This document shows, in pieces, positions 6,336 to 13,065 of a stretch of DNA of 13,065 nucleotides. Within the stretch, counting starts at the first letter, position 1. Every line of letters starts with the position of its first letter. Made by a program: the position numbers and the translations under genes. The notes beneath the pieces are model-generated. The model ran no database searches. It was not told where the DNA came from and was given only the letters and a program-made list of their open reading frames with translations. The stretch is from Flavobacterium sp. UBA7665. GTDB taxonomy: Bacteria > Bacteroidota > Bacteroidia > Flavobacteriales > Flavobacteriaceae. The stretch lies in NCBI GenBank assembly GCA_002483285.1, contig DLHP01000018.1, positions 42,141 to 55,205 on the forward strand, in the 5' to 3' direction.

Positions 6336-9300
6336 CTATTGCTTAATGAATCGTTTGGTCACGCTGGCATCGGCCGAGAAAATCTGCAGGAAATACGTTC
6401 CTGCCGCCAATCCCTCCAAGCCTATCTGCTGGCTCACACCGTGAAGCACCACCGTCCTGATAATCCTGCCGTTCAAATCAATCAATTGGGCGTGGGTGAG
6501 TTTTACACCGCTGTTGTTATGCAAAATGATGAAATCCTGCGCCGGGTTCGGAGCCAAACTTATTTGTGCATCCAATGCATTGAAGGTTTCGTTTGCCAAT
6601 ACTTTCTGGACTAAGGTTAAAACGAGGTTCTTGTTGTCGGGTGTAACGCTCACGCTAAAGGTGTAAGTCGTGCCGTTGTAATCGGTTGCGGTTGTAGAGG
6701 CCATGCCAAAGGCCGTAATTGTTCCTGTGGTTGTGGCAATCGTAAAAGTATCGTTGATGCTTGCGGCAAATCCAAGCGTCACGTCTACCGTTCCATTAAA
6801 AATAGCGTCGCCTTGAATGGCCATGTGGTCGTATTGTGTGGTTTGCGTGAGTCCGTTGAGCTCTACGGCCAGTACTGCTGTTGCACTCGATTCAAAATTC
6901 CCGATGACCGTGAGTTTTCCGGGCGTTCCGCCAGGCGCAAAAGTTCCGTCGTTGGTCAAGTCGGCTGCGACCGGCAAATTGATGGTTGCCACACCTTTAA
7001 TGGTGCCCGAAACCGTATTGTTGAGTACGCCGCTAAAGACCATTGTTCCCAAAAATGCGTCGATGAGTCCGTAATTGTTGACGTCTACCTCTATTGTGCT
7101 GCTACCGTTCTGGACGTTTTTGGTGAATAATCCGTAATTGTTGATGAAATGCTGGCTTGAACTCGAGTAGGTGATCGCCGCGCCATCAGACGACAAATTG
7201 ATTACGCCGCTCGCGCGGTTGTTTATCGTTGCGTTGGTCAGGTACAAATCGCCGGTGCTTTCCAGCGTCATGGCTCCTTCATTGTCGAGGGTAGTTGCCG
7301 AGATCGACTTGTTCAGCGCTCCGGTCAAAAGCAGTTTGCCCTGGTTGGTCAATACGCCACCGCCGTTTAGCGCGCCGTCGTTCCAGGTCACGCTGTTTGT
7401 GCCCGTGAAATTGAAAGTCGCCGGATTGGCAGCAACCACTTTTACGTTTCCGTTCCAGGCAATCGGCCCATCGAGTACTCCGGTTAAAGTGCCCGAGCAG
7501 GTTACTGTGCTTGACCACTCTAAAATTGCGCCGCTGCTTACATTGTAAATTCCGCCATTCAATTGGGTGTTGGTATCGTTAATGTCTAGCGTCCCGTTTG
7601 TTACGTTAATCGTCCCGGTATTGGTCATCGTTGCGTCTATGGTCACCAGGCCGTTGTCGCCACTGCGGTTAATGGTGCCCAGGTTGTTGAGTATCTCGGT
7701 TGCCGAGGACGAATAGCTGATGTTGCCGTTCGCCGTCACCAGATTTAAAACCCCGCTGGTCTGGTTGTTCAGCGTGCTATTGGTGAGGATAAGGTTCCCA
7801 ATTGATGTGACATTTAAAGTACCCACATTGGTCAGCGTGGTTGCCGTACTAATAGACTTGTTGCTCGTGCCAGTCAAATTAATCGTCGTTAGGTTGGTCA
7901 GTGTTCCCGCACCATTCAACGCACCAACAGTCCAGTTGACGCCTGCAGGCCCAGAAAAATTGAAAGTAGCCGTAGTAGGAACGCTGATGTTCCCAGACCA
8001 GGTAATGGGGCCGTTGAGCAAACCGGTGAGGATTCCGCTGATGGTTAAAGTACTTGTCCAAAGCAGTATGGCACCACCTGAAACATTGTAAATCCCGCCG
8101 TTGAGTTGTGAATTGGTATCGCTGATTTCTAAAGTGCCAATGGTGACATTGATGGTCCCGGTGTTGTTCATTGTGGCCGAGATGACTACCGGACCGGTTT
8201 CTCCGCCGCGGTTGATGGTTCCGTCGTTGTTCAATATTTCCGTCGTCGAAGAGGAAAAACTGATATTCGCGTTGGCTGCCATCAGGTTCAACACACCCGA
8301 AAGTTGGTTGTTGAACGTGCTGTTGGACAGGATCAGGTCGCCAACAGAAACAACACTGACGGTTCCCAGGTTGTTGAGCGTGGTGCCGCCAGAAATGCTT
8401 TTGTTTGCATTGCCAACCAGGTCAATGGCGCTCAGGTTGGTCAAAACGCCGCCGCCGTTCAAAGCGCCTCCAGACCAACTTACCGACGATGTTCCCGAAA
8501 AATCAAACGTGGCTGCGACCGGTATGGTGAGGTTCCCTGACCAGTTAAGTGTGCCGTTGATTGTACCAGTCAATGTGCCGCTACAGGTCAGGGTTACTGC
8601 CCATAACAAAGTGGCTCCCGCCGATACATTGTAAACGCCGCCGTTGAGTTGCGACTGTACATCGCTGATGGTAAGCGTACCGCCGGTGACATTGATGGTG
8701 CCACTGTTGTTTAAGGTTGCAGAAATAGTAGCCAAGCCCGTGTCTGTGCTCCGGTTGATGGTGCCCAGATTGTTGAGTATTTCTGAGGACGAAGAAGAAA
8801 ACGAAATGTTGCCGGTAGCCGTAAGGTTTAAAATTCCGTTCAGTTGGTTGTTGATGGTGCTGTTGGTTAAAATCAGGTCGCCGCCCGAAGCGATGGTAAT
8901 TGTACCGATATTATTCAACGTCGTAACCCCTGTAATGGATTTGTTGGCGGCCGTGGCAAGGGTGATGCTACTTAAATTGGTTAAGATTCCTCCTCCGCTT
9001 AGGGAACTCGAGTTCCAGTAAACCGGCGCGTTCCCGGTAAAATTAAAGGTCGCCGCTGCAGGAACGCTAAAATTCCCGGCCCAATTGAACGCACCGTTAA
9101 TTGTGCCAGTTAAAGTGCCCGAGCAAGTAATCGTACTCTGGCATTGCAAGGTGGCCGCTGCGGAGACGTTGTAAATACCGCCCGTAAAAACATTTTCGGC
9201 ATTAGACAACTCCAGGGTTCCGGCCAGTACATTGATGGTTCCCGAATTACTCAACGCACAGTCGATTGCCGCTGTTCCGCTTAAGATATTGGCGTTAATG

Positions 9301-9851
9301 GTTCCGGCGTTGGTAAGCAATTCGGTAGCCGAACTCGAGAAACTAATATTGGCATCGTTGGTAGACAGGTTAATGGTACCCAAAACAAGATTGTTGACCA
9401 GGCCGTTACTCAGGACCAAATCACCCAAGCCATTGAAATTGATGGTTCCTGCGTTGTTCAGTGTGGTTGGGCCAACAATGGTCTTATTGCCATTGTTGAT
9501 GAGGTTGAGTATGCCGCTATTGGTGAGCGAGCCGCCTCCGGTTAATGCTCCGGCAGACCAATTGGTAGTCACACCTGCGCTTAGGGTCGAGGCTTGCGAA
9601 ATAGACAGGTTCGCCGAGAGGTTAATCGTAGCGTTGCCATTTGCCTGGATTGAACGCGCATTGGCCGCGGCTGTAATGTTCACGGTGCTTCCGGTAGGAA
9701 TCACTACATCATAGCCCAATCCGGGAACGACATTCACGTCCCAATTGGCCGCGGTATTCCAGGTGCCATTGCCGCCAGTCCAGACGGCAGTTTGCCCCTG
9801 CAGGTTTGCGCCTGCGAGACAAAACACTAAAAAGAGTAAAAATTTTTTCAT
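6336..9851 (-). CDS. giant secreted tandem-repeat protein with T9SS type A C-terminal sorting domain
   Basis: An 1171-residue protein predicted to be exported by Sec and then by the type IX secretion system to the cell surface or medium. The signal peptide is MKKFLLFLVFCLAGANLQGQ, probably cut after GQ. An N-terminal segment (about 22-107) with WTGGNGTWNTAANWD is typical of flavobacterial surface proteins. Residues 108-832 are four tandem units of 180-183 residues, and a degenerate fifth follows to about 945. Recurring motifs are LTN, NKSI, TTLNN.GT, NLILTNST.NNQ, SSS.TEILNN, GTINV..GTL.I, LNGGIYNVS and SGNL.VP..ATFNFSG. Such Asn, Gly, Thr and Ser-rich short-period motifs suggest a right-handed beta-solenoid. 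FAPGGTPGKLTVIGNF (about 971-986) resembles linkers after passenger-type repeats. Residues 1097-1171 are the sorting domain (LAPNPAQDF to RFIKQ). No enzymatic domain is visible. Adhesion or surface coating is an inference. It is transcribed alone. Confidence 0.92.
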   Translation of the reverse strand: MKKFLLFLVFCLAGANLQGQTAVWTGGNGTWNTAANWDVNVVPGLGYDVVIPTGSTVNITAAANARSIQANGNATINLSANLSISQASTLSAGVTTNWSAGALTGGGSLTNSGILNLINNGNKTIVGPTTLNNAGTINFNGLGDLVLSNGLVNNLVLGTINLSTNDANISFSSSATELLTNAGTINANILSGTAAIDCALSNSGTINVLAGTLELSNAENVFTGGIYNVSAAATLQCQSTITCSGTLTGTINGAFNWAGNFSVPAAATFNFTGNAPVYWNSSSLSGGGILTNLSSITLATAANKSITGVTTLNNIGTITIASGGDLILTNSTINNQLNGILNLTATGNISFSSSSSEILNNLGTINRSTDTGLATISATLNNSGTINVTGGTLTISDVQSQLNGGVYNVSAGATLLWAVTLTCSGTLTGTINGTLNWSGNLTIPVAATFDFSGTSSVSWSGGALNGGGVLTNLSAIDLVGNANKSISGGTTLNNLGTVSVVSVGDLILSNSTFNNQLSGVLNLMAANANISFSSSTTEILNNDGTINRGGETGPVVISATMNNTGTINVTIGTLEISDTNSQLNGGIYNVSGGAILLWTSTLTISGILTGLLNGPITWSGNISVPTTATFNFSGPAGVNWTVGALNGAGTLTNLTTINLTGTSNKSISTATTLTNVGTLNVTSIGNLILTNSTLNNQTSGVLNLVTANGNISYSSSATEILNNLGTINRSGDNGLVTIDATMTNTGTINVTNGTLDINDTNTQLNGGIYNVSSGAILEWSSTVTCSGTLTGVLDGPIAWNGNVKVVAANPATFNFTGTNSVTWNDGALNGGGVLTNQGKLLLTGALNKSISATTLDNEGAMTLESTGDLYLTNATINNRASGVINLSSDGAAITYSSSSQHFINNYGLFTKNVQNGSSTIEVDVNNYGLIDAFLGTMVFSGVLNNTVSGTIKGVATINLPVAADLTNDGTFAPGGTPGKLTVIGNFESSATAVLAVELNGLTQTTQYDHMAIQGDAIFNGTVDVTLGFAASINDTFTIATTTGTITAFGMASTTATDYNGTTYTFSVSVTPDNKNLVLTLVQKVLANETFNALDAQISLAPNPAQDFIILHNNSGVKLTHAQLIDLNGRIIRTVVLHGVSQQIGLEGLAAGTYFLQIFSADASVTKRFIKQ
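7017..9530 (-). repeat. tandem coding repeats of about 540 bases inside the T9SS protein gene
   Basis: Units in gene order are 9530-8988 (residues 108-288), 8987-8448 (289-468), 8447-7905 (469-649) and 7904-7356 (650-832). A degraded partial unit follows at 7355 to about 7017. Units 2 to 4 are most alike. Unit 1 lacks the NR of GTINR, and unit 5 loses the second half. Each unit itself consists of shorter strand-turn repeats of about 20-25 residues. Confidence 0.88.
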
Positions 9852-9987
9852 AATTAAGAGGAATAAGGATTAAAAAATGTTGTTTTGAAATTAAAAATCT
9901 TGACCGCGAGGCGGGTTTTGTCAATGCTCGAGAGGTCTGGGGTGCAAAGTCCAAGAGAAGAACTCGCTGTGGCTATAGGCGTTTGCC

Positions 9988-10221
9988 TTAAGGGAAAGGT
10001 ATTGGCCGTTGCGCCCACAATTTCATTGCATAAACAATTACAGCGGTTTTCGGCCCAGAACAATTGTAAGGGTGTTTTTGGGGAGGATTATCATTGGAGG
10101 TGTACATAAAAGCCCCGACCACAGGTAATCCCCACGCTGCACTGGGCGCGGTGGTATTGATTCCAACCTGGGCAATAGTGTGACAGGCCGCAAAAAGCAG
10201 CAATAAGGAGAATAGTTTCAT
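9988..10221 (-). CDS. short secreted ORF, probable remnant of a larger surface protein gene
   Basis: A 77-residue ORF with a clear signal peptide (MKLFSLLLLFAACHTIAQ) followed by VGINTTAP. QVGINTT/S-type starts are typical of long flavobacterial surface proteins that continue with a sentence-like LD..S..GLL.PR motif. Here that continuation is absent, the rest matches nothing I recognise, and the frame closes after 77 residues. No frameshifted continuation with the expected motifs was found in the other minus-strand frames down to 9852. It lies 124 bases after the second AraC-type regulator and 136 bases before the large T9SS gene, all on one strand. It could be a decayed gene start or a true small exported protein. 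Neither flanking gap shows another gene. Confidence 0.42.
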   Translation of the reverse strand: MKLFSLLLLFAACHTIAQVGINTTAPSAAWGLPVVGAFMYTSNDNPPQKHPYNCSGPKTAVIVYAMKLWAQRPIPFP

Positions 10222-10345
10222 AAATGCTCGTTTAAAACTTTAATGAAACATCAGCAGTTAAATCTTGGTGGAAATGGTTAACCCGAATGTAGTTACTTGA
10301 ACCAACCACGGCGTTCGGATTATTGCGGTTTGCCGTAAAACAGTA

Positions 10346-11428
10346 CTAATTTAGCGCGTTCCTATAGTCCGAAGGTGTGCACCCGGCGAATTTTCTGAAG
10401 GCGGCGTTGAAGGTGGTTTTAGAGTTGAATCCAGCTTCAAGGCCTATGGCCAATAAGGTGTAATTGGCAAAATCGGGATGCCTGAGGTAGATTTTGGCTT
10501 CGGCAACGCGCAACGCATTGAGGTAATCGGGAAAACCCATTTGGAGTTCGGTATTGATGATACGCGAGAGGTGGCTTTTGCTCAAATCGAGCTCATCGGC
10601 CATTTTGTCTAGGGTTATTTTGGGGTCGAGGAACCTTTTTTGGCCGATGAGTAGGTTTTCTAATGCGGCGATGTGTTCGTTTTTTGGCCTGTCGAGCGAA
10701 ATAACGGGTCGCGATTGGGTAGACAATCGATCTTTTTTACGTTCTTGCTCGCGGCCAAAATTGTAGATGCCAACGTGACCCATCCAGTAAATCACCGCCG
10801 ACATACTGATGTAGAGGATGTACCAATACTCAGTGTCGTAAAAGTAATCGGCTATCGTAATACCAACCCAAACCACGCTTAGGATGAGCAGTAGCACGAG
10901 GACAATCCTAAACCATTTTAGTTGTGGACTGGCCTGACTATGCAACTTAGCAAACCGATGCAATCGCCAAGTGAGGTAGAGAAGTACCCAAACATCAATG
11001 GCAATGGCCACAAACTCAAGCAGGGTTTCTACATCAAAAAACACATCAGGCGCCACCATACCCATCGCGTACAAGGTTTTATGCAACAGACACGCGATAA
11101 AGCCAACGACAAACGGAATAAAGACGCATTTGTCTTTGCGGGTAAAGGCTCGGTCGGGGTGCATCAGGTACAGCCCATACAGCAGCAATAACGGTCCCGA
11201 AAGCAATTCAAATGGGATGAAAAGATAAGCATACAACTGTTCCTCGGTAATGAGCCCTATGTCTTCTAAAAGGTATTGCAGGTTGTCTAATGAAAACGAA
11301 ACAATGAACGCCACCAGCAGCAAAGTCCCTGTAGAACGGTATTTGCGATTGGCCGGAACCACCAGCCCAAACACCAGGCCTTGGATAATTCCCGCGAGGA
11401 TGATACTATTGAAGAGATTGAAATTCAA
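10346..11428 (-). CDS. membrane-bound AraC-family transcriptional regulator (second of tandem pair)
   Basis: A 360-residue protein with about seven predicted membrane segments (near residues 6-25, 33-54, 67-89, 101-121, 136-157, 172-194 and 201-222). A basic linker (FGREQERKK, 224-232) and a C-terminal AraC-type double helix-turn-helix domain (about 253-358) follow. Helix motifs are LSKSHLSRIIN (282-292) and LAIGLEAGFNSKTTFNAAFRK (327-347), the latter being the conserved second HTH. It presumably senses a membrane or extracellular signal and binds DNA while tethered. The start is TTG at 11428, within the 4-base TTGA overlap with the stop of the upstream paralogue. An in-frame stop lies 30 bases further upstream with no ATG between, so TTG is the only sensible start. 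This implies translational coupling. Target genes are unknown. Confidence 0.88.
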   Translation of the reverse strand: MNFNLFNSIILAGIIQGLVFGLVVPANRKYRSTGTLLLVAFIVSFSLDNLQYLLEDIGLITEEQLYAYLFIPFELLSGPLLLLYGLYLMHPDRAFTRKDKCVFIPFVVGFIACLLHKTLYAMGMVAPDVFFDVETLLEFVAIAIDVWVLLYLTWRLHRFAKLHSQASPQLKWFRIVLVLLLILSVVWVGITIADYFYDTEYWYILYISMSAVIYWMGHVGIYNFGREQERKKDRLSTQSRPVISLDRPKNEHIAALENLLIGQKRFLDPKITLDKMADELDLSKSHLSRIINTELQMGFPDYLNALRVAEAKIYLRHPDFANYTLLAIGLEAGFNSKTTFNAAFRKFAGCTPSDYRNALN

Positions 11429-12573
11429 GCCACAGAATTTTGCGAGGTTTCAAATTGCGCTATTGAATTGCGATACTCCGATGGCGTCTGTGAAGTCACC
11501 TTTTTAAATGCCGCGTTGAACGTAGTTTTAGAGTTGAACCCGGCCTCGAGACCAATGGCCAACAAGGTGTAATTGGCAAAATCGGGATTCGCGAGGTGTG
11601 CTTTGGCTTCTTCTACCCGAAGCGTATTGAGGTAATCTGGAAAGCTCGTTCCCAATTCGGTATTGACAATGCGTGACAGGTGGCCTTTACTGAGCTGCAA
11701 CTTTTCGGCAATTTTGTCTATGGTCAGCGTTGGATTGAGAAACATTTTCTCGCCAACAACCCATTTTTCGAGCGCAGCGATGTGCTCATTTTTTTGTCTC
11801 GAGGATTCAAACAAAGATTTGTGCGCAATAGAAGCACTCCTGATCTTTTTTCGTTCCTGTTCGACCCCAAATTTGTAAATTCCAACATGGCCCATCCAAT
11901 AAATCATGACCGACATCGCTATCCACAAAGGATAGTAGGCCGTCTGTATGCCATAGACAAAAGACAGTGTCGCGTTGAATATCCAAAGGAAACTCAGGAA
12001 AAAGAACACGATCAGGATGGTACGAAACCAATGGAGTGCGGGAGCAATATGCAACGGCGAAAATTCAGAACGCTCCAAACGCTTGATCTTCGATAATAAA
12101 TACACCACAACAACCATGTCTATCACAATAGAAACCAGTTCGATCAGAGCAGGCATTACAGAAAAATACGGGTAAACCTGCGCATTGTAACCCATAACAT
12201 ACACTATTTTATAAGCCGTGGTGAGTGCAAAACCCAACGCGAATGGCAACAGTGTCCATTTGGCTTTCGACGGCAGTTTCCCATCGCCGCCAATCAGGCA
12301 AAGTCCATAAAAAAGCAACAGCACGCCGGCAATGAGTTGGTAAGGCACGAAAAGTAAGGTGTAAAGTGCGGTGGATGAAATCAGCCCCGAATCCTGGAGG
12401 TAATATTGCAGGTTATTTAGTGAAAACGCTACAATCAGCCCAACGAGATACTTGATTCCCGGCGATTGGTATTTCCTGGATAGAAAAACGGCCAGTCCGA
12501 ATACAAATCCTTGGATGATTCCTGCAAGGATGATGCTGTTGAACAGGTTGAAATTGAGTGGATTACTTTCCAT
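11425..12573 (-). CDS. membrane-bound AraC-family transcriptional regulator (first of tandem pair)
   Basis: A 382-residue paralogue of the gene downstream, with the same plan: about seven membrane segments, the shared YWMGHVGIYKFGVEQERKK junction, and an AraC-type DNA-binding domain ending in TPSEYRN plus a short extra tail. I start it at the ATG at 12573 (MESNPLNFNLFN). The paralogue also begins at NFNLFN. The longer reading from 12690 would run through the GC-rich palindromic repeat and adds a stretch unlike the family. The two proteins are nearly identical in their last HTH, and a 25-base stretch (11564-11588) is identical in DNA to 10455-10479. This indicates tandem duplication, or gene conversion. 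The pair is likely co-transcribed. A candidate -7 box lies only 5 bases before the ATG. Confidence 0.88.
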   Translation of the reverse strand: MESNPLNFNLFNSIILAGIIQGFVFGLAVFLSRKYQSPGIKYLVGLIVAFSLNNLQYYLQDSGLISSTALYTLLFVPYQLIAGVLLLFYGLCLIGGDGKLPSKAKWTLLPFALGFALTTAYKIVYVMGYNAQVYPYFSVMPALIELVSIVIDMVVVVYLLSKIKRLERSEFSPLHIAPALHWFRTILIVFFFLSFLWIFNATLSFVYGIQTAYYPLWIAMSVMIYWMGHVGIYKFGVEQERKKIRSASIAHKSLFESSRQKNEHIAALEKWVVGEKMFLNPTLTIDKIAEKLQLSKGHLSRIVNTELGTSFPDYLNTLRVEEAKAHLANPDFANYTLLAIGLEAGFNSKTTFNAAFKKVTSQTPSEYRNSIAQFETSQNSVA

Positions 12574-12578
12574 ATTCT

Positions 12579-12586
12579 CAAATATA
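12579..12586 (-). promoter_or_regulatory. candidate -7 promoter box directly before the first AraC-type gene
   Basis: On the minus strand TATATTTG matches TAnnTTTG exactly and ends 5 bases before the ATG at 12573. A start site at the usual distance would give a leaderless or nearly leaderless mRNA. No TTG lies 17-23 bases upstream; the nearest is TTTAC at 23 bases. The call is therefore tentative. Confidence 0.35.
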
Positions 12587-12630
12587 GGGATTTTGCGAAG
12601 AGGTTTTGTAAATTTTTTTGGGAGCTGTTT

Positions 12631-12742
12631 CCCGCTTTGCGCTGCTATCTTTTGCGCTCGTTCCTCGCTGCAAAAGGATATCCGCTGCAATCGGGGCTAT
12701 CGCTGCCGCGAGGGCCTACTTTTGCCTCGCCGCAAAAGTAGC
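12631..12742. repeat. GC-rich palindromic repeat module
   Basis: Two word-pair hairpins lie side by side. TATC plus TTTTGC (12646-12655) faces GCAAAAGGATA (12670-12680), pairing with one bulged base. CTACTTTTGC (12716-12725) faces a perfect complement GCAAAAGTAG (12732-12741) across a 6-base loop. The linkers are made of GCTGC, TCGCTG and CCGCTGCAATC words resembling the element at 6101-6221. No coding potential is credible. Confidence 0.7.
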
Positions 12743-12747
12743 AAAAA

Positions 12748-12914
12748 GGCGGTCGGCACATAAGATTTGCTAAAAATCAAATTCGTTCGCTAAAGCAAAT
12801 AAACTCGCTGCGCTCAGACAGAATTTGCTTCTTAACGCTCACTCATTTGATTTTAACTTCGTTCAGTTCGGCCTTTGGCCTCGGGTCTTAACGCAAATCT
12901 TATGACTGCCGCGC
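12748..12914. repeat. nested inverted-repeat module, about 167 bases
   Basis: Three concentric complementary pairs are present. CATAAGATTTGC (12759-12770) pairs perfectly with 12893-12904. Inside, AAAATCAAAT (12773-12782) pairs with 12845-12854. Inside that, AAGCAAAT (12793-12800) pairs with ATTTGCTT (12823-12830). Outside the first pair, GGCG and CGGCA (12748-12758) match TGCCG and CGCC (12906-12914) imperfectly. Linkers contain TTCGCTAA, CTTAACGC and TTCGGCCTTTGGCCTCGGG. Transcribed from either strand it would fold into a long branched hairpin. Confidence 0.8.
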
Positions 12915-12919
12915 CAGTC

Positions 12920-13022
12920 AGGAAGTGTCTATTGATTTTTGGCTTGTGGCCAACGCGCCTCCTGGCTCCTTCGCTAAAAATGTCCACTAGACATTTTCCT
13001 AACGCTCGGCCCTGCCAAAAAT
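12920..13022. repeat. second inverted-repeat module with crossing pairs
   Basis: ATTTTTGGC (12935-12943) pairs perfectly with GCCAAAAAT (13014-13022). Within it AAAATGTC (12977-12984) pairs with GACATTTT (12990-12997) across 5 bases. AGGAAGTGTCTA (12920-12931) also matches the reverse complement of TAGACATTTTCCT (12988-13000) with small differences, so alternative or crossing folds are possible. The design is like the preceding module but with different words. Confidence 0.72.
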
Positions 13023-13065
13023 GCTAAACCGGAGGGTTCATCCTTTGATTCGGGAACATTCTTGG
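12974..13065 (-). other. possible 3' end of a truncated gene entering from the right
   Basis: Read on the minus strand from the window edge, one frame is open for 29 codons (starting KNVPESKDEPSGLAFLAG) before TAG at 12976-12974. The other two frames close earlier. Most of this frame runs through the palindromic module, so it may be a chance opening. Alternatively a real gene ends near 13024-13030, or has its last codons donated by the repeat. No domain is recognisable. Confidence 0.2.

Noticed and set aside
7171..9714. Series of plus-strand open frames of 120-180 codons antisense to the large repeat protein
   Set aside because: They recur at the repeat spacing because the coding repeat has few antisense stops. 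Their sequences are low-complexity and lack any domain or start signals.
9898..9920. Small CCGC/GCGG hairpin between the short secreted ORF and the T9SS gene as a terminator
   Set aside because: The stem has only four base pairs and the T-run is displaced by several bases, so it is too weak to call.
12574..12690. N-terminal extension of the first AraC-type regulator to an ATG at 12690
   Set aside because: The extra 39 residues come from the palindromic repeat and the paralogue lacks them. The ATG at 12573 gives the same N-terminus as the paralogue.
12748..13022. Insertion sequence or CRISPR array at the right end
   Set aside because: There is no transposase frame, no target duplication I can see, and no regularly spaced identical direct repeats. 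The repeats are complementary word pairs.

Overview
The window looks like chromosomal DNA from a member of the Bacteroidota, most likely a Flavobacterium-type flavobacterium. Three independent signs support this. (1) Promoters match the Bacteroidota consensus (TTG/TTTG, about 20 bases, TAnnTTTG), including near-perfect copies before a tRNA and before transketolase. (2) A giant secreted protein ends in a type IX secretion (T9SS) C-terminal sorting domain. (3) Start codons lack clear Shine-Dalgarno sequences, and gaps carry strong hairpin terminators plus word-like palindromic repeats.

Layout. 1-23 is the 5' end of a tRNA on the minus strand with its promoter. 153-671 (+) is shikimate kinase, which meets tail-to-tail (9-base overlap) a minus-strand pair: an Hsp15-like S4 RNA-binding protein followed by a PyrR-like phosphoribosyltransferase. 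1668-2711 (+) is a lipoprotein with an FKBP-type prolyl isomerase domain and a C-terminal block of calcium-binding loops. It ends at a bidirectional terminator facing a split transketolase (2761-4666, minus; N-terminal subunit first, C-terminal subunit second). 4910-5998 (-) is a zinc-dependent NADP-type alcohol dehydrogenase. 6336-9851 (-) is an 1171-residue T9SS-exported protein built of tandem units of about 180 residues. 9988-10221 (-) is a short secreted ORF that looks like a gene remnant. 10346-12573 (-) holds two tandem paralogous regulators, each with seven predicted membrane segments and an AraC-type DNA-binding domain, overlapping by 4 bases at a TTG start. 12574-13065 has no convincing complete gene and is packed with nested inverted repeats.

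How the parts relate. The left half is housekeeping: aromatic amino acid precursor synthesis, pentose phosphate metabolism, translation quality control and nucleotide metabolism. The right half is accessory: a surface protein and a pair of membrane-tethered regulators. Nothing in the sequence proves that the regulators control the surface protein, although all lie on the same strand. The least explained material is the repeat family. Related elements sit between the transketolase halves (3738-3816), upstream of the alcohol dehydrogenase (6101-6221) and at the right end (12631-13022), and two of them share a recognisable core. I see no CRISPR array, transposase, phage gene or defence system, and no clear new multi-gene system.
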